Below, one piece after another: positions 43,521-52,266 of a stretch of DNA of 64,000 bases. Made by a program: the position numbers and the translations under genes. The notes below the pieces were generated by a model that saw only the letters and a program-made list of their open reading frames with translations, was not told the DNA's origin and did no database searches. Numbering within the stretch: the first letter of the stretch is position 1; each line of letters opens with the position of its first letter. This DNA is from Methylacidimicrobium sp. AP8. GTDB lineage: Bacteria; Verrucomicrobiota; Verrucomicrobiia; Methylacidiphilales; Methylacidiphilaceae. The stretch spans positions 1,426,001-1,490,000 of the forward strand of contig NZ_LR797830.1 in NCBI RefSeq assembly GCF_903064525.1, in the 5' to 3' direction.

Positions 43521-46283
43521 TCAAAGCCACTCGCCGAAGCGGCGCACGTACCAGTTCTTCACAATTTGGGTCAGCACGCAGTAGGAGAGGAGAATGGCCC
43601 AGAGCCAGAAGTAGAAGGAGATCGGCAGCGGCACCAGCCCCGCCGCCGCGCCGAACGGAGTGACCAGGATCAGTTGCCCGAGAATAAAGACGAGGATCGT
43701 CGCCACGACCAGCGGCCAGGCGGCCACGCTTTGGAGAAAGGGAATCTTTCGTGTCCGGATCATGTGGACGATCAAGCTCTGGGAAAGGAGGCTCTCGACA
43801 AACCAACCGGATTGAAAAAGGGCTTGGCGCTCGGGGGAGTTCGCCTGGAAGACGAACCAGAGGACCGCAAAGGTGACGTAGTCGAAGATCGAGCTGATCG
43901 GCCCGATGAAGGCCATGAAGCGGCCGATGCTTTCGGCTTCCCATTTCCGCGGCTTGGCGAGGAACTCGTCGTCCATCCGGTCCCAGGGAATGAGCGTCTG
44001 CGACAGGTCGTAGATCAGGTTGATGATGAGAAGCTGAAGCGGCTTCATCGGAAGGAAGGGAAGGAGCAGCCCGGATCCGAGGACGCTCAAGACGTTGCCG
44101 AAGTTCGAGCTGGTCGTCATCTTGATATACTTGATGATATTGCCGAACATCCTCCGGCCCTCGATCACCGCCTCTTCGAGAATCAGGAGGCTCTTCTCCA
44201 AGAGGATGATGTCGGCCGACTCCTTGGCGATATCGACGGCGGTGTCGACGGAAATGCCGACGTCCGCCTCGCGGAGGGCCGGAGCGTCGTTGATGCCGTC
44301 CCCGAGAAAGCCGACGGCATGTCCGCCCGCCCGAAGCGCCCGGATCACCCGGGCTTTCTGCAGTGGAGCCATCTTCACGAAAGCCGTCGTCTTTTCGGAG
44401 GCGGCGATCAACTCCTCGTCGGAAAGCTTCTCGATTTCGAAGCCGCGGAGGATCCCTTTGATCTCCAGCCCCACCCAATCGCAGATGCGGGAGGTTACGA
44501 TCTCGTTGTCCCCCGTGATCACTTTTACCTCGACCCCCGACTTTTGCAGCGCCCGGATCGCCGGTCCCGCATCGTGCTTCGGCGGGTCGAGAAAGGCGAT
44601 GAAACCGCAGAAGGTAAGGTCCTTTTCGTCGGCGGCCGTGACCGTCGCGCTGTGCGCCGGCAGCTCCTTGTAGGCGACCGCGACCACCCGCATCCCGTCG
44701 CTGTTGAGCTCGTCCCGCATCGCCAAGGCACGGCGCTTCATCTCCTTGGAAAACGGGATGACCTCCCGCCCCTTTTTCACGTGGCTGCAGATCCGAATCA
44801 TCTCCTCCACCGCCCCTTTGGTGATCAGCCAGTCCACTCCGGTAGAGACCTGCCTGGCCACGACCGACATGCGGCGGCGCTCGAAATCGAACGGGATCTC
44901 GTCGACCTTCTGGAAATGCGAGACGAGGCGCAGCCCGACTTCGCGCTGCTCGAGCACGGCCGCGTCGAGAAGGTTGCGCAGGCCGCTCTGATAGTAGCTG
45001 TTCAGGTAGGCGTACTCGAGCACCTCCGGGCTCTCCTCCCCGTCCACATCGAGGAATCGCTCCAGGATGATCTTGTCATGAGTCAAGGTGCCCGTCTTGT
45101 CCGTGCAGAGCACGTCGATCGCTCCGATGTTCTGGATCGCGTTGAGCCGCTTGGTGATCACCTTCCGGCGCGAAAGGCTGATCGCGCCCTTGGCCAAGGC
45201 TCCGGTGACGATCATCGGCAGCATCGCCGGTGTCAGACCGACGCCGATGGCCAGGGCGAAAAGAAAGGCCTCGGTCCAGTTCCCCTTCGTCAGCCCGTTG
45301 AGCAACAAGACGATCGGTATCATGGTCCCGATCACCTTCACCAGAAGCCAGCTCACGCGGCTGACGCTCTGATCGAAGCTCGTCGTCGCCCGATAGCCGC
45401 GAACCCCCTTGGCAAGAGCCCCGAAATAGCTCGAGGAGCCGGTTCGCAAGGCTACGGCGGTCGCGGTGCCGGAGATCACGTTGGTTCCCAGGAATGCGAT
45501 ATTCGGCAGGCTGAAGACATCGACGGGGCCCTCGGCTCCGCCGCCGGGCGCCATCGGAGAGTCGAATTTCTCCACCGGGAAGGCCTCTCCGGAAAGGGCT
45601 GCTTGGCTGACGAAAAGATCGCGGGTCGAGAGGAGCCTGACGTCGGCGGGGATCATGTCCCCGGCGGACAGATAAATGATGTCCCCGGGGACGATCATCC
45701 GGAGCGGAATTTCCCGGCCCCGGGCCATTTCCGGCGCCGGCAGATCGCTTTCCGTCTCTGTCCACCGCCGCCGGACCATCGCGGTCGTGCGAACCATCGC
45801 CTTGAGCTTTTCCACCGCTCGGCTCGACTCGAACTCCTGGAAGAAGCGGAGCAGAACACTGACCCCGATCATCATGGACATGATGAAGACCCCGTACCAC
45901 TCTCCCAGCCACCCGGCCATGACGGCCATGACCGAGAGAAGGACGGCGAACGGGTTGAGGTAGCTCCAGAGAAGCATCTGCGCCCAGCTCGGGGGCTTCT
46001 CGGAATGGACCTCGTTGTACCCGATCTCTTCCAGCCGCCTCTCCGCTTCCTCCTCCTCGAGCCCGGCCTCGGATGTGCCTAATTCCTGCAGGAGTTCGGG
46101 GATCGGAAGGCAGCTCAAGCGCCAGAGATCCCGGGCGATCGCCTTTTCGGTCTCCCGCAGGGCGGATTCCCTGGCACGCTCCTTACTTTTCCTCCGCTCG
46201 AGCACCCAGCGCCAGAGCCCCAGCGGGAAGCCGGCGAGGCTCCTGTAGAGCGAATCGGTGGTGTTGGCCGGGGATCTGCTCAT
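43521..46283 (-). CDS. mgtA: magnesium-importing P-type ATPase (MgtA family)
   Basis: 920 residues. The P-type core has the phosphorylation motif CTDKTGTLT, actuator ALSGEAFPVEKFD, VITGDNEIVTSRIC, and GDGINDAPALREADVGISVD. Overall sequence is P3B, the Mg2+ importers. The membrane-helix-4 motif, TPEMLPM in MgtA/MgtB, reads TPAMLPM: the conserved ion-pathway Glu is Ala (residue 353). Start at MSRSPANTTDSLYRS, as in the family; the frame upstream to 46568 runs into nadE. It may import Mg2+ or have changed selectivity. No magnesium riboswitch was recognised in the 145-base gap upstream. Confidence 0.93.
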   Translation of the reverse strand: MSRSPANTTDSLYRSLAGFPLGLWRWVLERRKSKERARESALRETEKAIARDLWRLSCLPIPELLQELGTSEAGLEEEEAERRLEEIGYNEVHSEKPPSWAQMLLWSYLNPFAVLLSVMAVMAGWLGEWYGVFIMSMMIGVSVLLRFFQEFESSRAVEKLKAMVRTTAMVRRRWTETESDLPAPEMARGREIPLRMIVPGDIIYLSAGDMIPADVRLLSTRDLFVSQAALSGEAFPVEKFDSPMAPGGGAEGPVDVFSLPNIAFLGTNVISGTATAVALRTGSSSYFGALAKGVRGYRATTSFDQSVSRVSWLLVKVIGTMIPIVLLLNGLTKGNWTEAFLFALAIGVGLTPAMLPMIVTGALAKGAISLSRRKVITKRLNAIQNIGAIDVLCTDKTGTLTHDKIILERFLDVDGEESPEVLEYAYLNSYYQSGLRNLLDAAVLEQREVGLRLVSHFQKVDEIPFDFERRRMSVVARQVSTGVDWLITKGAVEEMIRICSHVKKGREVIPFSKEMKRRALAMRDELNSDGMRVVAVAYKELPAHSATVTAADEKDLTFCGFIAFLDPPKHDAGPAIRALQKSGVEVKVITGDNEIVTSRICDWVGLEIKGILRGFEIEKLSDEELIAASEKTTAFVKMAPLQKARVIRALRAGGHAVGFLGDGINDAPALREADVGISVDTAVDIAKESADIILLEKSLLILEEAVIEGRRMFGNIIKYIKMTTSSNFGNVLSVLGSGLLLPFLPMKPLQLLIINLIYDLSQTLIPWDRMDDEFLAKPRKWEAESIGRFMAFIGPISSIFDYVTFAVLWFVFQANSPERQALFQSGWFVESLLSQSLIVHMIRTRKIPFLQSVAAWPLVVATILVFILGQLILVTPFGAAAGLVPLPISFYFWLWAILLSYCVLTQIVKNWYVRRFGEWL

Positions 46284-46428
46284 GGGTTCCCTTCCGTTCC
46301 CCCGGCTCGCCGTGCGCCGCGGCACCCGCTCATCCCGTCCCGTCGCGGAGCCGCCAGGGGAGGCCGCAGAAGCACCCCTCTTATCCAATCCCGCCCCGGG
46401 AGGAAAGCAAAAGTCTTCTTCCCGCGCC

Positions 46429-48492
46429 TCAATCCAGGCAGGAAGAGGAAGGCTCCCGCTCCGGGATCGCGTCGCAAGCGGCCAGCCAGACCGTGGCCGG
46501 ACTGTCGCTCGGCGCTCGGTAATCCCCGCGGGGAGAGAGGGAACCGCCGGTGCCGACCTTGGGAGCATTCGCGATGCAGCTGCGCTTGAACTGGCTCTCC
46601 GCGAAGAAGCGGCGCAGGAAGAGGCGCAGCCACTTCTTGATCTCCGCGATCGAATACTGCGCCCGCGGCTCCCCCCGCGGCCATTCCCCCTGCGTGCAAT
46701 CGTGCCAGGCCGTCCAAGCCAGGAAGGCGACCTTCGCCGGCTCGTACCCGAAGCGGAGAATGTAATAGAGGTGGAAGTCTTGCAGGGAAAAGGGCCCCAC
46801 GACGTCTTCGGTCCGCTGCGCCGGCTGGCCGTCGGTCCTTCCGGGAATCAGCTCGGGGCTGATCTCCGTGGCCAGGATCTCCCGCAGCAGCGCGCTCGTC
46901 TCCTCCCCCAGCGCCTCCCGCTCGGCTTCGGAGGCGATCAGATGCCGGATCAGGGTCTTGGGGACGCTCGCGTTGACATGATAATGCGCCATCTGGTCTC
47001 CCACGCCGTACGTGCACCAGCCCAGGGCCAGCTCGCTCAAGTCGCTCGTTCCCACCACCAGCGCGCCGTTGGCGTTGGCCAGCCGGAAAAGGTGGCTGGT
47101 CCTCTCCCCGGCCTGGACATTCTCGAATGTCGTATCGTAGACCGCCGCCCCCTGCGCGGCCGGATGGCCGATGTCCCGGAGCATCTGCCGACAGCTCGGC
47201 CGGATATCGATCTGGTGCGCCGTGCAGCCCAGGGCCTTCATCAGCCGGTGCGCCTGCGCCAGGGTGCGCTCGCTCGTCCCGAAAGCGGGCATCGTGTAGG
47301 CCAGGACGTTGCTCCGGGGCAGCCGGAGCTGATCCATCGCCCGACAGGCAACCAGAAGCGCTTGCGTCGAATCGAGGCCGCCCGAAATCCCCAAAACCGC
47401 CTTTTGGAGACCAGCGGCCTGAAGGCGCGTGGCCAGACCCTGGACCTGGATGCGGTAGATCTCCCGGCAACGCTCTTCGTTTTTGCGCAGGTCGCTGGGC
47501 ACGTAAGGGAAGCGGTCGTAGCGGCGCGCAAGGAGCAGAACCCCGTCCCGGGCGAGCTCCGCCCGGAAGGAAATGCTCCGAAAAACCTCGATCTGGGCCA
47601 GATGCTGCAAGCGGCACTGGGTGAAGCTCCCTTGGCGACGGCGATCGGCCGCCAGCCGCTCGAGGTCGACCTCGGCGGTGACAAGCTGGTCCCGGTCGAG
47701 GAAACGCTCCGTTTCGACCAGCCGCGTGCCGTTTTCGTAGATCATCCCGTGCCCGTCCCAAGCGAGGTCGGTGGTCGATTCGCCCCAGCCGGCCGCGGTG
47801 TAGACGTAGGCGGCCAGACAGCGGGCCGACTGGTTGCCCACCAGCTCCCGGCGATATTCTTCCTTTCCTACCGTAATGTTGGAGGCCGAGAGGTTGACCA
47901 GCACGGTGGCTCCGGCCAGCGCCGCGTAGCACGACGGGGGAATGGGAACCCAGAGATCCTCGCAGATCTCCACCGCAAACGCAAAGAGCGGCTCGTCCGA
48001 AGCGGCGAAAAGCAGGCGGCTTCCGAACGGGACCGTCTCTCCGCCCAGGAGAATCTCCCGTTCGTGCGCGCACTCACCCGAAGCGAACTGCCGCAGCTCG
48101 TAGAACTCCCGGTAATTCGGCAGATAGGTCTTGGGGACCACCCCGAGGATCCGGCCGCGATGGACCACCGCGGCGCAATTGTAGAGGGCCCCATCGAGCT
48201 CCAGCGGCAGCCCGACGACGGCCACCACGGGCAAGCCGGCGGACGCCTCCCGAACGCGCAGGAGCGCTTCGCGAGCGGCCCGAAGAAGAGCGGATTGAGC
48301 AAAGAGATCCTCGCACGAGTAGCCGCAGAGGCCGAGTTCGGGGAACGCCGCCAAGGCGACCCGCCGGGCCGCCGCCTCTTTTAAAAGCTCGATCGTCCGC
48401 TCCGCATTCGCAGCCGGATCCGCGATGCGCACCACCGGAATTCCGACGGCGAGGCGGACGAACCCGTGGTTGTAGAAATTAAAAAATTCCAC
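46429..48492 (-). CDS. nadE: glutamine-dependent NAD+ synthetase
   Basis: 687 residues. The N-terminal glutaminase of the nitrilase fold supplies Glu ([13 protein letters not shown]), Lys ([13 protein letters not shown]) and Cys ([10 protein letters not shown]). The C-terminal synthetase has the ATP P-loop [34 protein letters not shown] and [15 protein letters not shown]. It amidates deamido-NAD with glutamine nitrogen. The GTG at 48492 is chosen because GAGGAAG precedes it by about seven bases and the protein then begins [16 protein letters not shown]; the frame runs upstream without homology through the broken tail of the FecR gene. Confidence 0.97.
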   Translation of the reverse strand: MEFFNFYNHGFVRLAVGIPVVRIADPAANAERTIELLKEAAARRVALAAFPELGLCGYSCEDLFAQSALLRAAREALLRVREASAGLPVVAVVGLPLELDGALYNCAAVVHRGRILGVVPKTYLPNYREFYELRQFASGECAHEREILLGGETVPFGSRLLFAASDEPLFAFAVEICEDLWVPIPPSCYAALAGATVLVNLSASNITVGKEEYRRELVGNQSARCLAAYVYTAAGWGESTTDLAWDGHGMIYENGTRLVETERFLDRDQLVTAEVDLERLAADRRRQGSFTQCRLQHLAQIEVFRSISFRAELARDGVLLLARRYDRFPYVPSDLRKNEERCREIYRIQVQGLATRLQAAGLQKAVLGISGGLDSTQALLVACRAMDQLRLPRSNVLAYTMPAFGTSERTLAQAHRLMKALGCTAHQIDIRPSCRQMLRDIGHPAAQGAAVYDTTFENVQAGERTSHLFRLANANGALVVGTSDLSELALGWCTYGVGDQMAHYHVNASVPKTLIRHLIASEAEREALGEETSALLREILATEISPELIPGRTDGQPAQRTEDVVGPFSLQDFHLYYILRFGYEPAKVAFLAWTAWHDCTQGEWPRGEPRAQYSIAEIKKWLRLFLRRFFAESQFKRSCIANAPKVGTGGSLSPRGDYRAPSDSPATVWLAACDAIPEREPSSSCLD

Positions 48493-48513
48493 GCTTCCTC
48501 GGAAGGAGGAAAC

Positions 48514-48666
48514 ATGGCAAAGGAGCGAGCCGGGCGAAAGCGATTTTTCCCCGAGCGGCGGCCGATTCGGTCCCAGGCCTACCGGCGGCCGCCGCCGTGG
48601 AATCCGCCGCCGTGGAATCCGCCGCGGAATCCGCCGAATTGGCCGCCGCGGAATCCGCCGCCATAG
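48514..48666 (+). CDS. possible small proline-rich ORF, antisense to the FecR tail
   Basis: 50 residues, starting five bases after a near-perfect AAGGAGG. The second half is Pro/Trp/Asn/Arg-rich ([16 protein letters not shown]). It lies antisense to the glycine-rich tail, so its repeats are simply the complement of Gly/Phe codons. The Shine-Dalgarno-like sequence is one arm of a hairpin whose other arm serves nadE. Probably a shadow, listed because of the ribosome-binding site. Confidence 0.15.
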   Translation: MAKERAGRKRFFPERRPIRSQAYRRPPPWNPPPWNPPRNPPNWPPRNPPP

Positions 48667-49211
48667 GCACCCCGGAAGCCGCCCCTCGGAAGCCCCGGTT
48701 CCCGATCGGTGCGCCGTGGAAGGTCCCGCCCCAACCGCGCATCCCTCCGGCCCGCCCACCTGCGCCTCCGCGCCACGTACGGCCGCCCGCTCCGGCGAAC
48801 CCGCGCCCGGCCGTGCCGTGGAAATGGGAAACCCTCCCCGCCCGGACCACCCCGCCAGGAGCCCGATTCGCTGCGAAAGCCGGCGGCGCCGAACCGGCTC
48901 CAGGAACCGGCCCGGGCTCCCGAGAAGCTTCCTCCCTCGGCCCGGCTTCCCGCGCCGCCCCCAAAATGCCTCCAGCCCCCATTCCCGCTTCCCGCAGCTC
49001 CCGCGAACGAGCGCGAAGCCCCGCCGTTCCGGCGGCTCCGGCCACCCCGCCGAAGTGCCTCCATCCTCCCGCAGCCCCGCCTCCGGCATGGTCGGCGGCT
49101 CCCGGCCCGTGCCCGGTTCCGACCGCGGCTCCCGTGCCGCTCCCCGCATGACCGCCGGCCGCGGGGTGGCTCCCAAGCGGGAGGCTTCGCGGGCGCCGCC
49201 GGCGGTCGCTT
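48579..49211 (-). pseudogene. frame-broken glycine-rich tail of the FecR-domain gene
   Basis: These 633 bases lie directly after the FecR-gene stop. Translation in the minus frames gives Gly/Ser/Arg/Phe/His-rich segments that continue one another only if the frame is changed several times, ending in [17 protein letters not shown] before a stop at 48579. The octapeptide GGWRHFGG appears twice (49046-49069 and 48957-48980), 89 bases apart and so in different frames. The two copies differ at six bases, all third codon positions, which is strong evidence that both were translated. Frame changes fall next to G runs. Either the gene is decaying or the sequence has indel errors. The full gene would end about 86 bases before nadE. 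Confidence 0.55.
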
Positions 49212-50381
49212 TCACCCCGGAGCGCCGCCGGGTCCGGCAGCCCCGCCGTGGATGCCGGCGACATGTCCGGCCGCCGCCGACCCGCTTCGGCTCATGACAT
49301 TCCGCATGTTGTTGATATTGTTGATATTGTTTATATTGCTTATGTTATTTATATTTGTGATGTTCGTCCGGTTATAGAATGCCATTCCGCCCCAGCCCCA
49401 GCCGAACAAGGGCCAGCCGAAACCGAAACCAAACAGCGGCCAGCCGAAACCAAACAGCGGCCAGCCTATACCGATACCGATCCCGATGCCGGGCCAGCCG
49501 AAACCGAAACCCAAGCCGAAGCCCAAGCCCCAGCCCCACGGGTAGCCCCAGCCCCAGGGGCCCCAAAACGGGTAGTAAGGCATGAAGGGGGCGGCCGCAT
49601 AGTAGCCCAATCCCACGCCAGGCCAGCCGGCGTAGCCGTAGGACCACGGGGGCACGGTGGCTCCCACGAAGATGTTGGTCACGTTACGGCCGACGTCGTC
49701 GGAATAGCCGTGGTAGACCGGGTAGTCATCCCACAAGGCGGAAGAAGGAGTCGCCTCCGTCTTCGCGGCCGCCATCTCGTCCGCGTCGCGCTTCTGGTTC
49801 CACCGGTCCCACGCATCCGTCGCCGGAGCATCCAGGATTTGATATTCCGGATCGGTCGTTCCCTGAATCACCATCATCTTTCCCGCCGGCAGGTCCTCCG
49901 ATCCCTGGGCGGAGACGACCCGCGCATCCCCCTTGCGCACGATCGCCGTCGCGGTCTCGCCCTCCACCTTCACCCGGTAGTCCCCTTCCTGAACGGGCTG
50001 GACGCTCGCCCCGGGCGTCCGGATGGCGATGTCGCGCCGGTTGCCGCTGAAAACCGAATAGGTCGCCGTCCCCCGGACCAACTCCACCTGGATGGCGGAA
50101 GGACTCAGGTTGCCGATTCGCAGCTCGCCCTCCTCTCCCAGCCGGACGAAGTTGTTGGAGTCGATGCGCACTTCGGCCCGTGAACCGGGTCCGGTCCGAA
50201 TGCGATCGCCGGGATGGAGCACCTCGCGGGGGGAACCCGGTTCCCAGCGCTCCGATCCCGCCTTCTGCACCGAGAGGGAACCCTGGTAATAGGAAAGCCG
50301 GGCGGTCTCCGAGGAGGGCGCGCCGGCGAGGGATAGGCTCGATACGGCTAAGAGTATGCCGACCAGCGGCAGGCGCTTCAT
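49212..50381 (-). CDS. FecR-domain secreted protein with Gly/Trp and Asn/Ile repeats
   Basis: 389 residues. A signal peptide ([20 protein letters not shown]) is followed by a FecR-like domain: [45 protein letters not shown] and [17 protein letters not shown]. Residues about 255-332 are rich in Gly, Trp, Phe and Pro (three copies of GWPLFG), and about 337-360 is an Asn/Ile repeat ([16 protein letters not shown]) encoded by an AT-rich patch. The stop at 49212 may be premature, since coding-like sequence continues (see 48579-49211). FecR domains mediate signalling in the periplasm, but stand-alone versions of this sort have no known role. Confidence 0.82.
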   Translation of the reverse strand: MKRLPLVGILLAVSSLSLAGAPSSETARLSYYQGSLSVQKAGSERWEPGSPREVLHPGDRIRTGPGSRAEVRIDSNNFVRLGEEGELRIGNLSPSAIQVELVRGTATYSVFSGNRRDIAIRTPGASVQPVQEGDYRVKVEGETATAIVRKGDARVVSAQGSEDLPAGKMMVIQGTTDPEYQILDAPATDAWDRWNQKRDADEMAAAKTEATPSSALWDDYPVYHGYSDDVGRNVTNIFVGATVPPWSYGYAGWPGVGLGYYAAAPFMPYYPFWGPWGWGYPWGWGLGFGLGFGFGWPGIGIGIGIGWPLFGFGWPLFGFGFGWPLFGWGWGGMAFYNRTNITNINNISNINNINNINNMRNVMSRSGSAAAGHVAGIHGGAAGPGGAPG

Positions 50382-50512
50382 AGCACTCTCCTTTGCCCTC
50401 CAGAGGGTATCAGGCTGCCGCCGATTGCAAAGAGAAATACGCTTTCCCCAGGGAGCAATCCGGCGGGCGCGATCCGGTCTCTCCCCTCTTCCGGTTCCCC
50501 ATCCGAAGGCGA

Positions 50513-51370
50513 TCAGTCGATCCGGAGAGGCGTCTTTTTCCAGACCAGGTGAATCAGGCCGAAGAGCTCCCATCCGAATGGCGGATATCCCAAGTAGCCC
50601 GGCAGCGGCATGGCGAAGAGGTGCCAGAAGTCCAAGAAGGGGATATGATACACCCAGCGGGGATTCGATCGGCTGTTCCAGAGCTCCCAGAAGAAGCCGC
50701 AGAAGAGCGCGGCCAAGCCGAAGACCACGATCGGCCGCCAGTCCCCCCTCCCTATCGCGACCAACAGCGACGGTCTCTTCCTGCCGGCGTTGAGGGGATC
50801 GATCAGGCAGACGAGCGATGTCCAGAGAAACGGAAAGAAGATCCCCGGAAAGAGGAGGAAGAGAGCGAGCATCGCGACACCCCCGAAAAAGACCGCCGGC
50901 AGCCACCGGTCGACCCGGAACCCGGCTCCTCTGCTGCGGAAGCGGCGGAGCCAGGAAAAGCTCCCGATCCATTCCGCCGTGACCAGGACGGCGGGCAGCA
51001 CGGTCGAAAAGCTCAGGGAAGAGCAGAGGAAGTAGAGCCAGGGGGGGAAACCCTCCAATCCGACGTATTCCCAATTCCGGCCGCGGAGGTTGAGGAGCTC
51101 GAAGAGCCACCAGATTGCGGCGGATAGGGGGAAGAGTGCCGCGAACCAGCGCCGGTCGCGGGCGAGTAGCGAGCTGCCGGTCCTCCGGTGGACCAGTCCG
51201 TCCATCGCCAGGATATAGCCGAACCAGAGCGGAAAGAAGAGCCAAGCGGTCCGGGCTCCCGGCAGCGACCAGTCCAGAGGCCAAAACACGCCGATCAAGA
51301 GCAGGCCGACCGCCAGCTCCCTGCGTCCGATCGCCGCCGGCCCACCTTGCGTCCCCCTGCGCTCCTCCAT
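50513..51370 (-). CDS. multi-pass membrane protein of unknown function
   Basis: 285 residues, not recognised. About seven or eight hydrophobic segments are visible, for example LAVGLLLIGVFWPLDW, TAWLFFPLWFGYILAM, WWLFELLNL and WLPAVFFGGVAMLALFLLF, with many aromatic residues and short Arg-rich loops. It sits between two secreted-protein genes on the same strand, 131 bases upstream of the FecR gene and six bases after the next gene, so a shared envelope role is plausible but unproven. Confidence 0.72.
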   Translation of the reverse strand: MEERRGTQGGPAAIGRRELAVGLLLIGVFWPLDWSLPGARTAWLFFPLWFGYILAMDGLVHRRTGSSLLARDRRWFAALFPLSAAIWWLFELLNLRGRNWEYVGLEGFPPWLYFLCSSLSFSTVLPAVLVTAEWIGSFSWLRRFRSRGAGFRVDRWLPAVFFGGVAMLALFLLFPGIFFPFLWTSLVCLIDPLNAGRKRPSLLVAIGRGDWRPIVVFGLAALFCGFFWELWNSRSNPRWVYHIPFLDFWHLFAMPLPGYLGYPPFGWELFGLIHLVWKKTPLRID

Positions 51371-51376
51371 TTCCGC

Positions 51377-52186
51377 CTATCGCGGCCCGCTCTTCCGGTG
51401 ATGACTCCTTTTCCGGCCGGCACGCGCCGACGGGAAGCTTGCCTGCTCGCTGGGTGCCCCGTCCTTCGCCTTGATCGCCTGGTAGAGGATGGCCTCTTCC
51501 AAGTAGGTGATCCATGGGCCCGGGGGGACGTCCCGCCGGTCGACGAAGCGCCAGTTGACCTTGTCCCGGCCCCGCAAGCCCAGATACTCCTTGACCGCCG
51601 GAGAAACATCGATGCCCGCGGAAGCCCGCGGCCGTTGGTTTCCGAAGACGTAGGCCGCATCGTCGGTGACGAACGGCCCTGCGTCCATCCATTGGGCGAA
51701 GATCCGCTTTCCGTTCGGTCCCTCGATCTCGACCCAGCGCCCTTGGCAGCGGGATTTCCCGTCCGGAGCTTCCGAATCGTTCCAGGGAACCCACCTCCTG
51801 GCCAGCCCCGGATGGGCTAAGTCGTTGAAAGGCAGGGCTACATAAAAAGGATTCAGGGTCGCCGCATGCGTGCCGGGCAACAGCCCCGCCCGCGCCTCCG
51901 GGCTGTCCTCCCCCCCGTAATGGCGCACCCAGTGGGCGTCCCAGGAGCTCCGGAAATTTCCGCTGGGGCTCTGCGGCGCCCAGTCCGTTCCGATCCAAAA
52001 CACGGTCGCGATGATGCCGCGGTGCCACGGATAGCCCGAAGGACGCCGGGACACCTCCTTTTCCGGTCCCTTTCCGGCGTGCGCCGGCTGGGCCGTCTCC
52101 GTTGCGCAGAGAAGCAGAAGGCTCCAGAAAAGGACAACAGCTCCTTTCGGCCACCGCGGCGCCGGCTTGATTCGTTTCGGACTCAT
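51377..52186 (-). CDS. secreted protein, possibly double-psi beta-barrel
   Basis: 269 residues. A long positively charged start and hydrophobic core (VVLFWSLLLLCATETAQPAHA) form a signal peptide. After a variable region, WVEIEGPNGKRIFAQWMDAG and AGIDVSPAVKEYLGLRG resemble the conserved parts of the RlpA-type double-psi beta-barrel (a D-x-GP turn and an I-D-x-S-x-A turn). The family assignment is tentative. The C-terminus is Lys/Arg/Ser-rich. The neighbouring membrane protein starts six bases after its stop. Confidence 0.68.
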   Translation of the reverse strand: MSPKRIKPAPRWPKGAVVLFWSLLLLCATETAQPAHAGKGPEKEVSRRPSGYPWHRGIIATVFWIGTDWAPQSPSGNFRSSWDAHWVRHYGGEDSPEARAGLLPGTHAATLNPFYVALPFNDLAHPGLARRWVPWNDSEAPDGKSRCQGRWVEIEGPNGKRIFAQWMDAGPFVTDDAAYVFGNQRPRASAGIDVSPAVKEYLGLRGRDKVNWRFVDRRDVPPGPWITYLEEAILYQAIKAKDGAPSEQASFPSARAGRKRSHHRKSGPR

Positions 52187-52266
52187 GGAAAAAGGAGCTT
52201 TTTCCCCTGGGAAAAAGCCGCGGAGGACGGGCTAAACGACCCGGGAGCCGCGCTCCGGCCGACGTT

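Noticed and set aside
43468-44478. Frame of kdsD continuing upstream
   Set aside because: It overlaps mgtA in another frame, and KdsD homology begins at 43467.
43476-46082. 868-residue plus-strand open frame
   Set aside because: Antisense to mgtA; no recognisable protein motif.
46284-46428. Magnesium riboswitch before mgtA
   Set aside because: No M-box core or long leader is visible; the gap is 145 bases without a conserved pattern.
50382-52154. Upstream extension of the FecR frame
   Set aside because: It runs through two other genes; the ATG at 50381 starts a normal signal peptide.
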